Positions 1 to 9,082 of a stretch of 64,000 nucleotides of DNA are shown here, piece after piece. The stretch covers positions 1,426,001 through 1,490,000 of the forward strand of contig NZ_CP017114.1 of NCBI RefSeq assembly GCF_001720485.1, written 5' to 3'. Under the pieces are notes generated by a model. The model saw only the letters and a program-made list of their open reading frames with translations, was not told where the DNA came from and ran no database searches. The first letter of the stretch is position 1, and each line of letters opens with the position of its first letter. A program made the position numbers and the translations under genes. The DNA comes from Cobetia marina (GTDB taxonomy: Bacteria; Pseudomonadota; Gammaproteobacteria; Pseudomonadales; Halomonadaceae).

Positions 1-345
1 GTGACCCGTATCGGCCGCGTGATCCGCAAGACCCGCATCGATGAGCTGCCGCAGTTCATCAACGTGCTCAAGGGCGAGATGAGCCTCATCGGTCCGCGTC
101 CGGAGCAGGTCAAGTTCGTGAATGAATTCGCCGAACAGATTCCGTTCTACAACTACCGTCACGTGGTTCGTCCGGGCATCACCGGCTGGGCGCAGGTGAC
201 CCAGGGGTACGCCTCCGACGCTGACGAGACGCGCGAGAAGCTCGAACACGACTTCTACTACATCAAGCGCTTCTCCGTGTGGCTGGATCTGTTGATCGTC
301 GGTCGTACCATCAAGACCATGCTGACCGGTTTCGGGGCACGCTGA
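1..345 (+). CDS. Undecaprenyl-phosphate sugar-1-phosphate transferase, C-terminal part
   Basis: Membrane enzyme that starts repeat-unit assembly by moving a sugar-1-phosphate from a UDP-sugar to undecaprenyl phosphate. Only the last ~114 residues are in the window; the gene continues upstream of base 1, so the GTG at base 1 is not a credible start. Visible family motifs are DELPQ, NVLKGEMSLIGPRPE, YRHVVRPGITGWAQV and the C-terminal WLDLLIVGRTI, all typical of the bacterial sugar transferase (WcaJ/WbaP) fold. It has a full-length paralogue at 20896-22206 with nearly the same motif string. It is the first visible gene of the exopolysaccharide operon that runs to 7259. The sugar specificity cannot be read. 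Confidence 0.93.
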   Translation: MTRIGRVIRKTRIDELPQFINVLKGEMSLIGPRPEQVKFVNEFAEQIPFYNYRHVVRPGITGWAQVTQGYASDADETREKLEHDFYYIKRFSVWLDLLIVGRTIKTMLTGFGAR

Positions 346-347
346 GC

Positions 348-1415
348 ATGCTGACCGTCAGTGGCTATTACGTCGGCTTCATGGCCCTGCTGGTGGCAGT
401 TCTGCCACTGGCGGCCAGCGAGCGCACCCGCATGGTGGGTGCCTGGCTGGGTGGCGGGCTGTGTCTGGCGTTCATGGCATTGCGTTACGACGCAGGATAC
501 GACTACTTCTCGTATCGCCAGATGGCCACCTGGCAGGTCGACCTGAGCTTCCTCGAACCCGCGCCGGCGGCACTGGCGCGCATGGCTCGGGCCTGGGGGG
601 AACCGCAGCTGTTCTTCTTCATCACTGCCTTCCTCTATGTATCTTGCTTCGTCACCGCACTGGTGATGAGCCGCCGCAACCTGGCCTGGTGCCTGCTGTT
701 CTTCGTCTGCCTGCCGCTGATCTATCTCTCGGCCTTCGGCTTCGTCAAGCAGCACGTGGCGATCGCCCTGTTCATGGTGGCGATGGCCTGTCTGGAGCGT
801 GGCATGCGGCTGCCGGCGCTGGTGCTGATGCTCGTCGGCACCAGCTTCCACTACACCCTGGCGCTGTATCTGCCGTTGCTGGTGCTCTACCCGCTGCTGC
901 GACGTGCCTATCCCTTCTGGGTCTATCTGGGGCTGCTGCCGCTGTGTTTCGTGGCAGGACCGCTGGCCAAGAGCGCACTCAGCGCGCTGGGGCTCTATGC
1001 CCACTACTTCGAGGATTTTTCCGGGGGCGGGCAGAAGCTCTATGTCATCTATCTGCTGATCTGCCTGGGGACGCTGGGACTCTGGAAGCATTTCCGCCTG
1101 TCACTGGACCCCTGGGCCTTCAATCTGATGTTCATCGGCGTGGCGCTCTACACCCTGTTCATCACCTATGGTGAGCACGTGGCCCGCGCCAGCTACTACT
1201 TCCTGCCGTTTGCCATCTTCGTCATCTGTGACGTCATCGAGCACTTCCGCGACAAGCTGCTGCCCAGTCTGATCAGCGGTGCGCTGATGATGGCGTTGTT
1301 CTTCATGTCGCTGAAGGTGGCGGCCGGCAATCAGGATCATGATTTCTTGAACAACTACCAATTCTATTTCTTGAGCGATGAAGCACTGGTGGTCGGCAAT
1401 GGAGGTCAGTCATGA
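348..1415 (+). CDS. EpsG-like polysaccharide polymerase (Wzy-type membrane protein)
   Basis: Predicted to polymerise lipid-linked repeat units at the outer face of the inner membrane. The 355-residue product is almost entirely hydrophobic with about ten membrane segments. It carries the charged RYDAGYDYFSYRQM motif near residue 45 that is typical of EpsG-family proteins, whose usual size is ~350-370 residues. I start it at the ATG two bases after the preceding stop. A longer in-frame start at 279 would overlap the sugar transferase and adds no membrane segment. Its stop overlaps the flippase start, as expected in one operon. An O-antigen ligase role is less likely given the EpsG motif. Confidence 0.8.
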   Translation: MLTVSGYYVGFMALLVAVLPLAASERTRMVGAWLGGGLCLAFMALRYDAGYDYFSYRQMATWQVDLSFLEPAPAALARMARAWGEPQLFFFITAFLYVSCFVTALVMSRRNLAWCLLFFVCLPLIYLSAFGFVKQHVAIALFMVAMACLERGMRLPALVLMLVGTSFHYTLALYLPLLVLYPLLRRAYPFWVYLGLLPLCFVAGPLAKSALSALGLYAHYFEDFSGGGQKLYVIYLLICLGTLGLWKHFRLSLDPWAFNLMFIGVALYTLFITYGEHVARASYYFLPFAIFVICDVIEHFRDKLLPSLISGALMMALFFMSLKVAAGNQDHDFLNNYQFYFLSDEALVVGNGGQS

Positions 1416-2764
1416 GCGAAGCGCTGATCTTCTCGCTGTTCAACCTGATGGCGCGTGGCCTGTCGTCCGCGGCGGGCCTGCTGCTGGCGCGAGCCGTGGC
1501 GCCCGAGGCCTTCGGGGAATATGCCCTGGCTCTCAACTATGCGGTGTTGCTGGGCGTGCTGGCGCGCATGGGCGGCAACGAGGTGCTGCTGGTCACCGAA
1601 GATGGTGCCAGTGGCGCGGCGCTGCGCCGCTGGATGGGCGTCGGCATCGGCCTCTACGCCTTGCTGTCCATCGCCTTCGCCGTGGGCATCGCGCCGCTGC
1701 TGGGGCTGTCTGCCTTCATTTTCGCCTTCTGTGCCCTGCGCGCCGGGGCGGAGCAGGTCGGCCTGCAGATGGTCAATTCGCGCCTGCAGCGTCAGGAGCG
1801 CCTGGGGCGCGTCAATCTGATGACGGTGCTGATCTCGCTGGCGGTGGCGATCGCGGTCGCCTGCGCGGCAGGTCCGGCGCTCTATCATCAGGGCGTCGCG
1901 CTGCTGACCGGCGCCGAATTCAGCGCCGAGCTGACCACGCCGTCCGGCATGTTCGGCCTGGCACCGGTGGCCACCTTCGTGATGGTCGGTGCCCTCGCGC
2001 TGGTCATCGTGATGCTGCTGGGCATGTGGCTGTCACATGACGCGGCGGCGGATGCCCGGGCGGCGGCTGCCAGCCGCGATGGCGCAAGCTCAAGTCGCCT
2101 GCCGAGCAAGGCGGACTTCGCGCGTGGACGCGGCTTTCTCTACAACAACCTGATGTCATTCGCCTACCTGCAGGCCTGGGTGATCCTGGCCGGGCTCGCC
2201 TTCGCGCCCGCCCAGGTGGCCAGTGTCTCGGTGGTGACTTCCATCGTGTTCGCGCTCTATGTCTTCCCCACCAGCCTGTATCGCTACTACCTGCCCAAGC
2301 TGACCCAGGGTGATGGCCGCCTCAAGGAATACCTGATCATCGCCAGCGGCTTCGCGCTGCCGGTGGCGGGCGGTCTGGCACTGGTGGCGCCGTGGCTGGC
2401 CGAGCACTTCCTGAGCGGCGCCTACCCGCGCCTGACCATGACACTGCGCGCCTTCGCGCTGGTCTACCTGGTGCACGCCTTCGTCACCTGCGCCTTCACG
2501 CGTCTGGCGGCACTGCGCCTGAATGGCAAGCGCCTGCTGTGCCAGAGCACCGGGGCCATTCTGGTGGTCGGTGGGGGCCTTTCGATCGCGGCGCTCAATC
2601 ACTCGCTCGGCAACGCGTCCGGCGAGAGCGGCAGCCTTCTGGGCATCGACCTCTACCACCTCTTCCTGTGCGTGCCGGTCACCGCGGAGCTGGTGATGCT
2701 GGCGATGGCGATCCTCTTCCAGCCGGCTCGCCAGCAAGAGGCGGCCGCGACGGCCAGCCCTTGA
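1412..2764 (+). CDS. Polysaccharide flippase (Wzx/MOP family)
   Basis: Predicted to flip undecaprenyl-linked repeat units across the inner membrane. The 450-residue product has about 12-14 hydrophobic segments. Its start is family-like: N-terminal SLFNLMARGLSSAAGLLLARAVAPEAFGEYAL matches the opening helix of Wzx/RfbX proteins (the FG-Y dipeptide region). The ATG overlaps the polymerase stop by 4 bases (ATGA), implying translational coupling. A soluble, charged stretch at about residues 210-235 (DARAAAASRDGASSSR) breaks the two halves. Together with 348-1415 it makes this locus Wzx/Wzy-dependent. Which oligosaccharide it carries is unknown. Confidence 0.85.
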   Translation: MSEALIFSLFNLMARGLSSAAGLLLARAVAPEAFGEYALALNYAVLLGVLARMGGNEVLLVTEDGASGAALRRWMGVGIGLYALLSIAFAVGIAPLLGLSAFIFAFCALRAGAEQVGLQMVNSRLQRQERLGRVNLMTVLISLAVAIAVACAAGPALYHQGVALLTGAEFSAELTTPSGMFGLAPVATFVMVGALALVIVMLLGMWLSHDAAADARAAAASRDGASSSRLPSKADFARGRGFLYNNLMSFAYLQAWVILAGLAFAPAQVASVSVVTSIVFALYVFPTSLYRYYLPKLTQGDGRLKEYLIIASGFALPVAGGLALVAPWLAEHFLSGAYPRLTMTLRAFALVYLVHAFVTCAFTRLAALRLNGKRLLCQSTGAILVVGGGLSIAALNHSLGNASGESGSLLGIDLYHLFLCVPVTAELVMLAMAILFQPARQQEAAATASP

Positions 2765-2864
2765 CGTTCGGCCTTGGGGCCGACGAGTACACGACATTTC
2801 ACGTGGCGATGCCCGGGCATCGTGCACACCGAACAGCGACATTACGGACAGAAGGACGAACAGC

Positions 2865-4361
2865 ATGGCCAAGATATGCATGACGCACGGATGGCATGAC
2901 GACAACAAGGGCGACTCCGCCATCCTGATGGGCACCATCGACTTCCTCGACCAGCTGATCGATGCCGAACACGGCCGCAGCGATGTCTCCGGTGAAGGCG
3001 TGGCGAAGGCCGAAGGCCATCGCATCGATATCCTGCCCATCGATGATCAGGTGTTCGCCACCGAGCGCGGACCCTTCCGCCACATTCGTCGCCGCTACCG
3101 CGAGCGCGTCACCGTCGGTCAGCCCTTGATGCCGCCGATGCGTGACAAGCTGCGCTTCGTCACCTCGCTGCTGGGGCTGGGGGCCAAGATGGCGTTCGGC
3201 AAGCAGGGCAAGAGCGGCAACGATGTCATCGATGGTGCCGACCTGGTGGTGGTGAAGGGCGGTCATATCTTCCACAACGGCAGCTTCAAGAAGACCCTGT
3301 CTTCCTGGCTGGCGCTGATCGGCTATCTGGCGCCGGTGATGCTGGCGCGCAAGGCCGGCAAGCGCGTGCTGTTGCTGGGCCACTCCTTCGGCCCGTTCAA
3401 GACCCCGGCCCAGGAGCGCTTCTTCCTGCGCACCCTGAGCGACTGCCTGGTGGTCTCGCGTGAGGAGATCACCCACGCCATGACCCAGAAGGCCGACCCG
3501 AAGCTGCCGCATGCGCTGCTGGGCACCGACATGGCCTTCGCCATGGCCCCGCGGGCGAGCGATGAACATGCCGAGGTCAAGGCACCGGGCGGCGTGGCCT
3601 CACCCTATGCCGTGATCACCCTGCGTGACTGGTGGGGGCTGGATCAGCAGGCCTTCGCCGAGCGTGTCGAGGTGCTGTCGCGTTCACTGCTGGAATCCCG
3701 GGAGCGTCTGGGCATCGAGCGCCTGATGATCGTGCCGCACGTGCTGGGCCCGACCGATATCGAGAATGACCAGCGCATCTCCCAGCTGGTGTTCGATCAC
3801 CTGCAGAAGGCACTGGCCGCCGCTGACGGGGGCCAGGAGCTCGCCACGCGCATCGAGCTGGTGCAGGGCGACCCGAGCCCGGATGCGCTGGTGGATCTCT
3901 ACCGCGACGCTGAATTCCTGGTGGGCACGCGTTTCCACTCGGTCATCTTCGCGCTGATGTCCGGCACGCCGGTCTACGCGCTGTCCTACTGTGGCCCCAA
4001 GGCGCCGGGCATCATGCGTGACTTCGGGCTCGGCGACAGCGTTCAGGACATCGAGAACTTCGACCCGGCACGCATCGTGGCCGACATCGAGGCGCTGGTC
4101 GCCGACAAGGCCTTCCCGGCGCTTGCCGAGCGCGTCATCGCCGACAAGCTGGCGATCACCGCCGACATCACGCGGGACTTCCTGCGCCGCGCACCGGGAC
4201 GCGCCGGTGTCTGGGGCCAGCGTGAGCTCAAGCTCAATGATGACGCCTATCCGGCGCCGACGGCTGCCAAGGCACCTGACGCGACGGACCCCGTGGCCAC
4301 GGATGCTCCGGCCGCTGAGCACGCCACCCACGACAGCGAGCCTGTCGTGCGAGGAGTCTGA
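2865..4361 (+). CDS. Polysaccharide pyruvyl transferase family protein
   Basis: Predicted to add a pyruvate ketal from phosphoenolpyruvate to a sugar of the repeat unit, making the polymer acidic. The ~498-residue protein shows family features: N-terminal HGWHDDNKGDSAILMGTIDFL, then KGGHIFHNG near residue 128, LLLGHSFGPF near 169, and GTRFHSVIFALMSGTPVYALSYCGPK near 349. The last ~50 residues are Ala/Pro/Asp-rich and look disordered. An ATG with upstream AAGGACGA is used as start, 100 bases after the flippase. The family also includes CsaB-type cell-wall pyruvylases and some unrelated glycosyl-modifying enzymes, so the exact acceptor is open. Confidence 0.82.
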   Translation: MAKICMTHGWHDDNKGDSAILMGTIDFLDQLIDAEHGRSDVSGEGVAKAEGHRIDILPIDDQVFATERGPFRHIRRRYRERVTVGQPLMPPMRDKLRFVTSLLGLGAKMAFGKQGKSGNDVIDGADLVVVKGGHIFHNGSFKKTLSSWLALIGYLAPVMLARKAGKRVLLLGHSFGPFKTPAQERFFLRTLSDCLVVSREEITHAMTQKADPKLPHALLGTDMAFAMAPRASDEHAEVKAPGGVASPYAVITLRDWWGLDQQAFAERVEVLSRSLLESRERLGIERLMIVPHVLGPTDIENDQRISQLVFDHLQKALAAADGGQELATRIELVQGDPSPDALVDLYRDAEFLVGTRFHSVIFALMSGTPVYALSYCGPKAPGIMRDFGLGDSVQDIENFDPARIVADIEALVADKAFPALAERVIADKLAITADITRDFLRRAPGRAGVWGQRELKLNDDAYPAPTAAKAPDATDPVATDAPAAEHATHDSEPVVRGV

Positions 4362-4362
4362 C

Positions 4363-5601
4363 ATGGCCCATGTCGCTCTGTTGATCCAGGACATCAGCGC
4401 CTGCGGTGGCGTCGAGAAGGTGATGCACGGCCTGGCGCGTGATCTGCGCGACAGCCATCAGGTCACGCTGGTGTCGGTGCGTGAAGGCGAGCCCTACTGG
4501 GGCCGTCTCGAGGGTGTCGAATACCGCACTCTGGGACTGCCCGCCACCGGTACGCGCAAGAACTTCCGCCACTGGGTGACGCATCTGCGTCGTCTGATGC
4601 TGGAGGCGCGCATCGAGGTGATGGTCAGCGGCTACTTCGCCTTCCATCTGGCCGCCCAGCTGGCGGCGCGTGGCACCGGAGGCCGTGACGAGGCGGGCAA
4701 TTCGCGCCCGCTGACCCGCGTCATCGCCCAGGAGCACAGCGCCTATCATCACGATCGTCGCGCCAAGCGCGTCATCAAGCACCTGCTCTATCGTCATCTC
4801 GATGTCCTGCAGGTGCTCAACGAGGTGGATGCGGAATGCTGGCGGCGGCGTGGTCTGCAACCGACGGTGATCCCCAACTATCTGGATGATCTCGCGGAGC
4901 GCGAGACGCGCGCCGAGTGCGAGCGTCAGGCCGACGTGGTGATGGTGGGGCGTCTGGCGCCGATCAAGCGTGTCGATCTGGCGATCCGTGCCTTTGCCCA
5001 TTCGGGTTACCGCCGCGGGCGTCTGGTGCTGGTCGGGGATGGTCCGGAACGTGAGTCCTTGCTGGCGCTGTGCCACGAGCTGGGGCTGAAGGTCTTCCAG
5101 GGCGCCAACGACGACAGCGTGCCGGATGATACCCGGGTGCTGTTCACCGGCGCGCTGCAGGACGTCTCGCGTGAGTTGCGCCGAGCCCGTCTGCTGTTGC
5201 TGACGTCCGAGCGTGAATGCCTGCCGATGAACGTGCTGGAAGCCAAGCGTGAGGGCCTGCCGTGCCTGTCACGCCCGGTGCGCTCAGGCCCGCTGGCATT
5301 GATTCGCCACGATGTCGATGGCGTGCTGAGTGCCGAAGCGGACAGTGCCGGTGAGGTGGAGATCGTGCAGGAGCTGGCGCACGAGCTGGCGCGTCTCGAA
5401 TTTGACGACCATCGCCTGCTACATCTCTCGAAGGCCGCACGCGAGAGCTTTGCCCACTACAGCCGTGATGCGGTGCTGCCGGACTATCAACGCCTGATCA
5501 CGCGCCTGGTGCCGGCCGATTCGCGCCAGCGCGCATTCGTGAACGGCGTCAGCGTCAGTGGATCCCACTCGCCTCATTCCAAGGAGAAGGCCCATGGCTG
5601 A
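4363..5601 (+). CDS. Glycosyltransferase, GT4-like
   Basis: Cytoplasmic retaining glycosyltransferase of the polysaccharide operon. It is 412 residues from the ATG at 4363, one base after the preceding stop; a longer frame exists upstream but lies inside the pyruvyl transferase. GT4 hallmarks: N-terminal QDISACGGVEKVMHGLA, mid-protein VVMVGRLAPIKRVDLAIRAF opening the nucleotide-sugar domain, LVGDGPERESL, and the late LLLTSERECLPMNVLEAKREGLPCLSRPVRSGP, where the family usually has an E-x7-E pair. Donor and acceptor are not predictable from sequence. Confidence 0.88.
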   Translation: MAHVALLIQDISACGGVEKVMHGLARDLRDSHQVTLVSVREGEPYWGRLEGVEYRTLGLPATGTRKNFRHWVTHLRRLMLEARIEVMVSGYFAFHLAAQLAARGTGGRDEAGNSRPLTRVIAQEHSAYHHDRRAKRVIKHLLYRHLDVLQVLNEVDAECWRRRGLQPTVIPNYLDDLAERETRAECERQADVVMVGRLAPIKRVDLAIRAFAHSGYRRGRLVLVGDGPERESLLALCHELGLKVFQGANDDSVPDDTRVLFTGALQDVSRELRRARLLLLTSERECLPMNVLEAKREGLPCLSRPVRSGPLALIRHDVDGVLSAEADSAGEVEIVQELAHELARLEFDDHRLLHLSKAARESFAHYSRDAVLPDYQRLITRLVPADSRQRAFVNGVSVSGSHSPHSKEKAHG

Positions 5602-6349
5602 TGTGTCCGTCATCATGCCCAACTACGGCTATGACCGCCGCCTGCATGCCGCCGTCGATTCCGTGCTGGCCCAGAGCGAGCCGGTGCGCGAGATCCTGAT
5701 CAGCGACGATGCCTCACCCGATGGTGCCGCCGCGCGACTGCGCGAGGATTTCGCGGCACTGGAGACCGGCGACGTCGAGATCCGCATCCTCGAGACCGAC
5801 ACCAACGGCGGGCCGGGGCGTGCCCGCAACCGTGCCATCGCCGAGGCCCAGGGCCGCTACATCGCCTTCCTGGACGCCGATGATGCCTGGCTGCCGGAGA
5901 AGATCGAACGCCAGATCGCCTTCATGCAGGAGACCGGCGCCGGACTGTCCTACACCGGCTACGAGATGGTGGATGAGCAGGGCAACCATGTCTCCCACTT
6001 CGCACCGCCGGCGCGTCTGACGCGTGACGACATGCTGCGCTCCAACTCCATCGGCTGCCTGACCGCCATCTATGACGCGGGGCGCTTCGGGCGTTTCTAC
6101 ATGCCGACCATCCGCAAGCGTCAGGACCTGGCGCTGTGGCTGATCATCATCGGTCAGCTGGGCCCGGCGCAGGGCATGCCCGAGCCGCTGGCGCGTTACA
6201 CGCGTCGCGAGAGCAGCGTGTCCTCCAACAAGTTCAAGGCCGCCGCCTACCAGTGGCGTCTGTATCGTGAGGTGCTGGGGATGGATGTGATCAGCGCCAG
6301 TCGCAACTTTGTCCATTACGCGGTGAACGGTTATGCAAAACATCGTTAA
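5594..6349 (+). CDS. Glycosyltransferase family 2
   Basis: Inverting GT-A glycosyltransferase, 251 residues. The N-terminus MADVSVIMPNYGYDRRLHAAVDSVLAQ is a canonical GT2 start. ISDDASPDG gives the nucleotide-binding Asp and FLDADDAWLPEKIE the DxD metal site; RQDLALWLIIIGQLG is the later acceptor-side motif. I chose the ATG at 5594 because AAGGAG lies 6-10 bases upstream and because the frame upstream overlaps the previous gene with no family residues. It overlaps the preceding GT4 by 8 bases and the next gene by 17, so the three are probably translationally coupled. Confidence 0.9.
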   Translation: MADVSVIMPNYGYDRRLHAAVDSVLAQSEPVREILISDDASPDGAAARLREDFAALETGDVEIRILETDTNGGPGRARNRAIAEAQGRYIAFLDADDAWLPEKIERQIAFMQETGAGLSYTGYEMVDEQGNHVSHFAPPARLTRDDMLRSNSIGCLTAIYDAGRFGRFYMPTIRKRQDLALWLIIIGQLGPAQGMPEPLARYTRRESSVSSNKFKAAAYQWRLYREVLGMDVISASRNFVHYAVNGYAKHR

Positions 6350-7259
6350 TGAAACTATCTCCGTCGATCCCGCTCGTCATGCAGGCCGCCCCATGCAGGA
6401 ATCCCGTGCTCGTGTGCTGAAGCATCAGCGTCAGGTGGAAGACAGCGCCCGTCGTCAGGTGCCGGAACTGACCTTCCTGATCTCGACCCTGGATGCCGGG
6501 ATCTACAGCGTGCCGCGTTATGACGAGCTGCCCGGTGCCCGCTTCCTGATCGTGCATCAGCTGTCGGAAGCCCATCAGGACGAGGCGCAGCGCGATATCT
6601 TCCGCGAGTACGTGCTGGCCCATTTCGACAGCCGTTTCGAGTATCTGGCGGTCGCGGGGCGTGGTCTCTCCAAGAGCCGCAACATCGCGCTGGCGGCCTG
6701 CCCGACACGCTACGCCTACATCCTGGACGACGATGTCCAGCTGCATCCCCAGGCCGTGTCGCTGGTGATGGAAGCCTTCACCTGTACCGAGGCGGCGGCG
6801 ATCAGCTTCCCGCACGTCAAGGCCTTCCCCTTGCACGAACGGGACCCGGATCGTCCGGCACCGCCGGTCGCCTTCAAGGCCCACACCCTGATGTCACTGG
6901 CTCGCGTGCGCTCGGTGGACATGGCGCTGGATCTCTGTCAGTTCCATGCCCGCTTCGATGAGCAGTTCGGGCTGGGCACCGACCAACCCTCCGGCGAGGA
7001 ATTCATCGTGATGAGCGATGCCCGCCGTCAGGGCGCGCGCCTGATGCGCGCCAATCTGGGCATCGTCGCCCATGCGGGGGTCACCTCCGGCAGCGACTTC
7101 TACAGCTCGCCCGCCAAGGCGCGCACCAAGGGGCGGATGTTCGCTCGGGTCACTGGCAGTCGCTTCTCGCCGCTGGCACTGGCCTTCCTGGTTCGCAAGG
7201 CCCCGATCGCTTTCAAGCGCGGCTATCTGGCGACCTTCGTCGGCAATTTCTTCCGCTAG
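6333..7259 (+). CDS. Glycosyltransferase family 2-like protein, last gene of the operon
   Basis: 308-residue protein with a GT-A-like core after a ~45-residue leader. ELTFLISTLDAGI begins the fold, GRGLSKSRNIALAA matches the region before the metal site, and YILDDDVQLHP supplies the D-D-D motif near residue 132. QFGLGTDQPSGEEFIVMSDARRQG resembles the C-terminal catalytic-base region. The C-terminal KRGYLATFVGNFFR is basic and amphipathic and may dock at the membrane. The start at 6333 overlaps the preceding gene by 17 bases; an internal ATG at 6393 is an alternative. A stable hairpin lies about 80 bases downstream. Confidence 0.82.
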   Translation: MQNIVNETISVDPARHAGRPMQESRARVLKHQRQVEDSARRQVPELTFLISTLDAGIYSVPRYDELPGARFLIVHQLSEAHQDEAQRDIFREYVLAHFDSRFEYLAVAGRGLSKSRNIALAACPTRYAYILDDDVQLHPQAVSLVMEAFTCTEAAAISFPHVKAFPLHERDPDRPAPPVAFKAHTLMSLARVRSVDMALDLCQFHARFDEQFGLGTDQPSGEEFIVMSDARRQGARLMRANLGIVAHAGVTSGSDFYSSPAKARTKGRMFARVTGSRFSPLALAFLVRKAPIAFKRGYLATFVGNFFR

Positions 7260-7339
7260 TCGCCCGCGCGACACACACGTACGCCCGAATCGGCATGGGC
7301 AGACGCCGATGGATGGCAGTCTCTGCGCTTTTCTCTCTC

Positions 7340-7364
7340 CCCACTGACGTTGCCCGTCAGTGGG
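7340..7364 (+). terminator. Hairpin after the first polysaccharide operon
   Basis: Ten-base perfect inverted repeat CCCACTGACG / CGTCAGTGGG with a 5-base loop, 80 bases after the last glycosyltransferase stop and 160 bases before ugd. It is followed by TTGGGTAA, not a real T-run, so it may be a weak terminator or an mRNA-stabilising stem rather than a full stop. Confidence 0.45.
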
Positions 7365-7525
7365 TTGGGTAACGTCACGCCGGATTCGGGCCGAGGGGCG
7401 ATCTGTCAGTGGTTCACGGTCTCCCTGCAGTGGGAGATCCGCCCCGACCGGTATCGCTCATGCATCGCTTTGGCGCATTGCGTTCACACTCGAGATGGCC
7501 GTCAGGCCAACAAGGATGACATTCA

Positions 7526-8872
7526 ATGAAGATCACGATTTTCGGAAGCGGTTATGTAGGCCTGGTCACCGGTACCTGCCTGGCCGATGTGGGACATGAT
7601 GTGGTGTGCATGGACGTGGACGCCGCCAAGATCGAGCGCCTCAAGCAGGGCGAGATTCCCATCTACGAGCCGGGACTCGAGAGCATGCTGCTGCGCAACG
7701 TGGAAGCCGGCCGTCTGAGCTTCACCACCGACCCCCGCGAGGCCGTCGCGCACGGCGTGCTGCAGTTCATCGCCGTGGGCACGCCGCCGGATGAAGATGG
7801 CAGTGCTGACCTCAAGTACGTGCTGGCGGTGGCCGAGAGCATCGGTGAGTACATGGATGACTACAAGGTCATCATCGACAAGTCCACCGTGCCGGTGGGC
7901 ACGGCAGACCGCGTGCACGCCCGCGTGGCTGAGGTGCTCAAGCACCGCGGCGTGAGCGTGGATTTCGATGTCTGCTCCAACCCGGAATTCCTCAAGGAGG
8001 GCGCGGCGCTGGAGGACTTCACGCGTGGTGCCCGCATCGTGGTCGGCACCGATTCCGAGAAGGTGCGCGAGCGCATGCGCGAATGCTACGCCCCCTACAA
8101 TCGCAATCATGAAAAGCTGATGTTCATGGATGTGCGTGCCGCCGAGCTGACCAAGTACGCCGCCAACGCGATGCTGGCCACCAAGATCAGCTTCATGAAC
8201 GAGATCTCCAACCTGGCCGAGCGTCTCGGGGCGGATATCGAGGAAGTGCGCCGCGGGATCGGCAGTGACCCGCGCATCGGCTACCACTTCATCTACCCGG
8301 GCTGTGGCTACGGTGGCTCCTGCTTCCCGAAGGATGTCCAGGCGCTGGCGCGTACCGCCAGCCAGATCGGCTATGAGGCCGAGCTGCTCACCGCGGTGGA
8401 ATCCGTCAACAAGCGTCAGAAGGTCACGCTGTTCGAGAAGCTGTCACGCGCCTTCGATGGCGATCTCGCCGGCAAGACCATCGCCGTCTGGGGGCTGGCC
8501 TTCAAGCCGAACACCGATGACATGCGCGATGCGCCGAGCCGCACGCTGATGGAAGCGCTGTGGGCGGCGGGCGCCAAGGTGCAGGCCTATGACCCGGAAT
8601 CCATGCGTGAGACACGCCGCATCTACGGCGAGCGCGATGATCTGGTGCTGGTGGCGGATCGCATCCAGGCGGTCAAGGGCGCGGATGCGCTGGTGATCTG
8701 CACCGAGTGGAAGGAATTCCGCACGCTGGATGCCGGCTGGCTCAAGACCCAGCTGGCCTTCCCGGTGGTGGTGGATGGCCGCAACCTCTTCGAGCCGTCC
8801 GCCATGAAGTCTGCCGGCCTGATGTATTACGCGGTCGGCCGTGGCGACACCCTGGCGCTGACGCGCGACTGA
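7526..8872 (+). CDS. ugd: UDP-glucose 6-dehydrogenase
   Basis: Cytoplasmic NAD-dependent enzyme that oxidises UDP-glucose twice to UDP-glucuronate, a precursor for acidic polysaccharides. The 448 residues match the usual family length. N-terminal Rossmann motif is [11 protein letters not shown] (GxGxxG at residues 7-12). [11 protein letters not shown] holds the catalytic Lys. [11 protein letters not shown] holds the catalytic Cys, residue 266 by my count. [18 protein letters not shown] marks the UDP-binding C-terminal domain. It lies 266 bases after the polysaccharide operon with its own leader, so it may be expressed separately, but the context says it feeds that polymer. Confidence 0.97.
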   Translation: MKITIFGSGYVGLVTGTCLADVGHDVVCMDVDAAKIERLKQGEIPIYEPGLESMLLRNVEAGRLSFTTDPREAVAHGVLQFIAVGTPPDEDGSADLKYVLAVAESIGEYMDDYKVIIDKSTVPVGTADRVHARVAEVLKHRGVSVDFDVCSNPEFLKEGAALEDFTRGARIVVGTDSEKVRERMRECYAPYNRNHEKLMFMDVRAAELTKYAANAMLATKISFMNEISNLAERLGADIEEVRRGIGSDPRIGYHFIYPGCGYGGSCFPKDVQALARTASQIGYEAELLTAVESVNKRQKVTLFEKLSRAFDGDLAGKTIAVWGLAFKPNTDDMRDAPSRTLMEALWAAGAKVQAYDPESMRETRRIYGERDDLVLVADRIQAVKGADALVICTEWKEFRTLDAGWLKTQLAFPVVVDGRNLFEPSAMKSAGLMYYAVGRGDTLALTRD

Positions 8873-8925
8873 CCCAGGCGGCGGCCTGCGACACGTGCGG
8901 TTGCAAGCCGTCGTCGCGGCATCCC

Positions 8926-8970
8926 GACTCAGTCTTTGACTCAGTTCTGTGGCTCAGTTCTCTGACTCAG
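8926..8970 (+). repeat. Four-copy GACTCAG repeat upstream of glmS
   Basis: GACTCAG occurs at 8926, 8938 and 8964, with a one-base variant GGCTCAG at 8951, giving a period of 12-13 bases. The spacers are T-rich (TCTTT, TTCTGT, TTCTCT). It falls in the 210-base gap between ugd and glmS, about 110 bases before the glmS start. It could be a slippage-born tandem repeat or a set of binding sites; nothing in the sequence decides. Confidence 0.6.
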
Positions 8971-9082
8971 CCTCTCGGCAAGGCGGTCGCGTCCGTGACC
9001 TCTGCAAGGGCACCGCCTTGCCCCCCATTCGTTCGAACCGCTCCGTGCCTGGCACGGGGCGGCAGCAGACAAGGAGCTTTCC

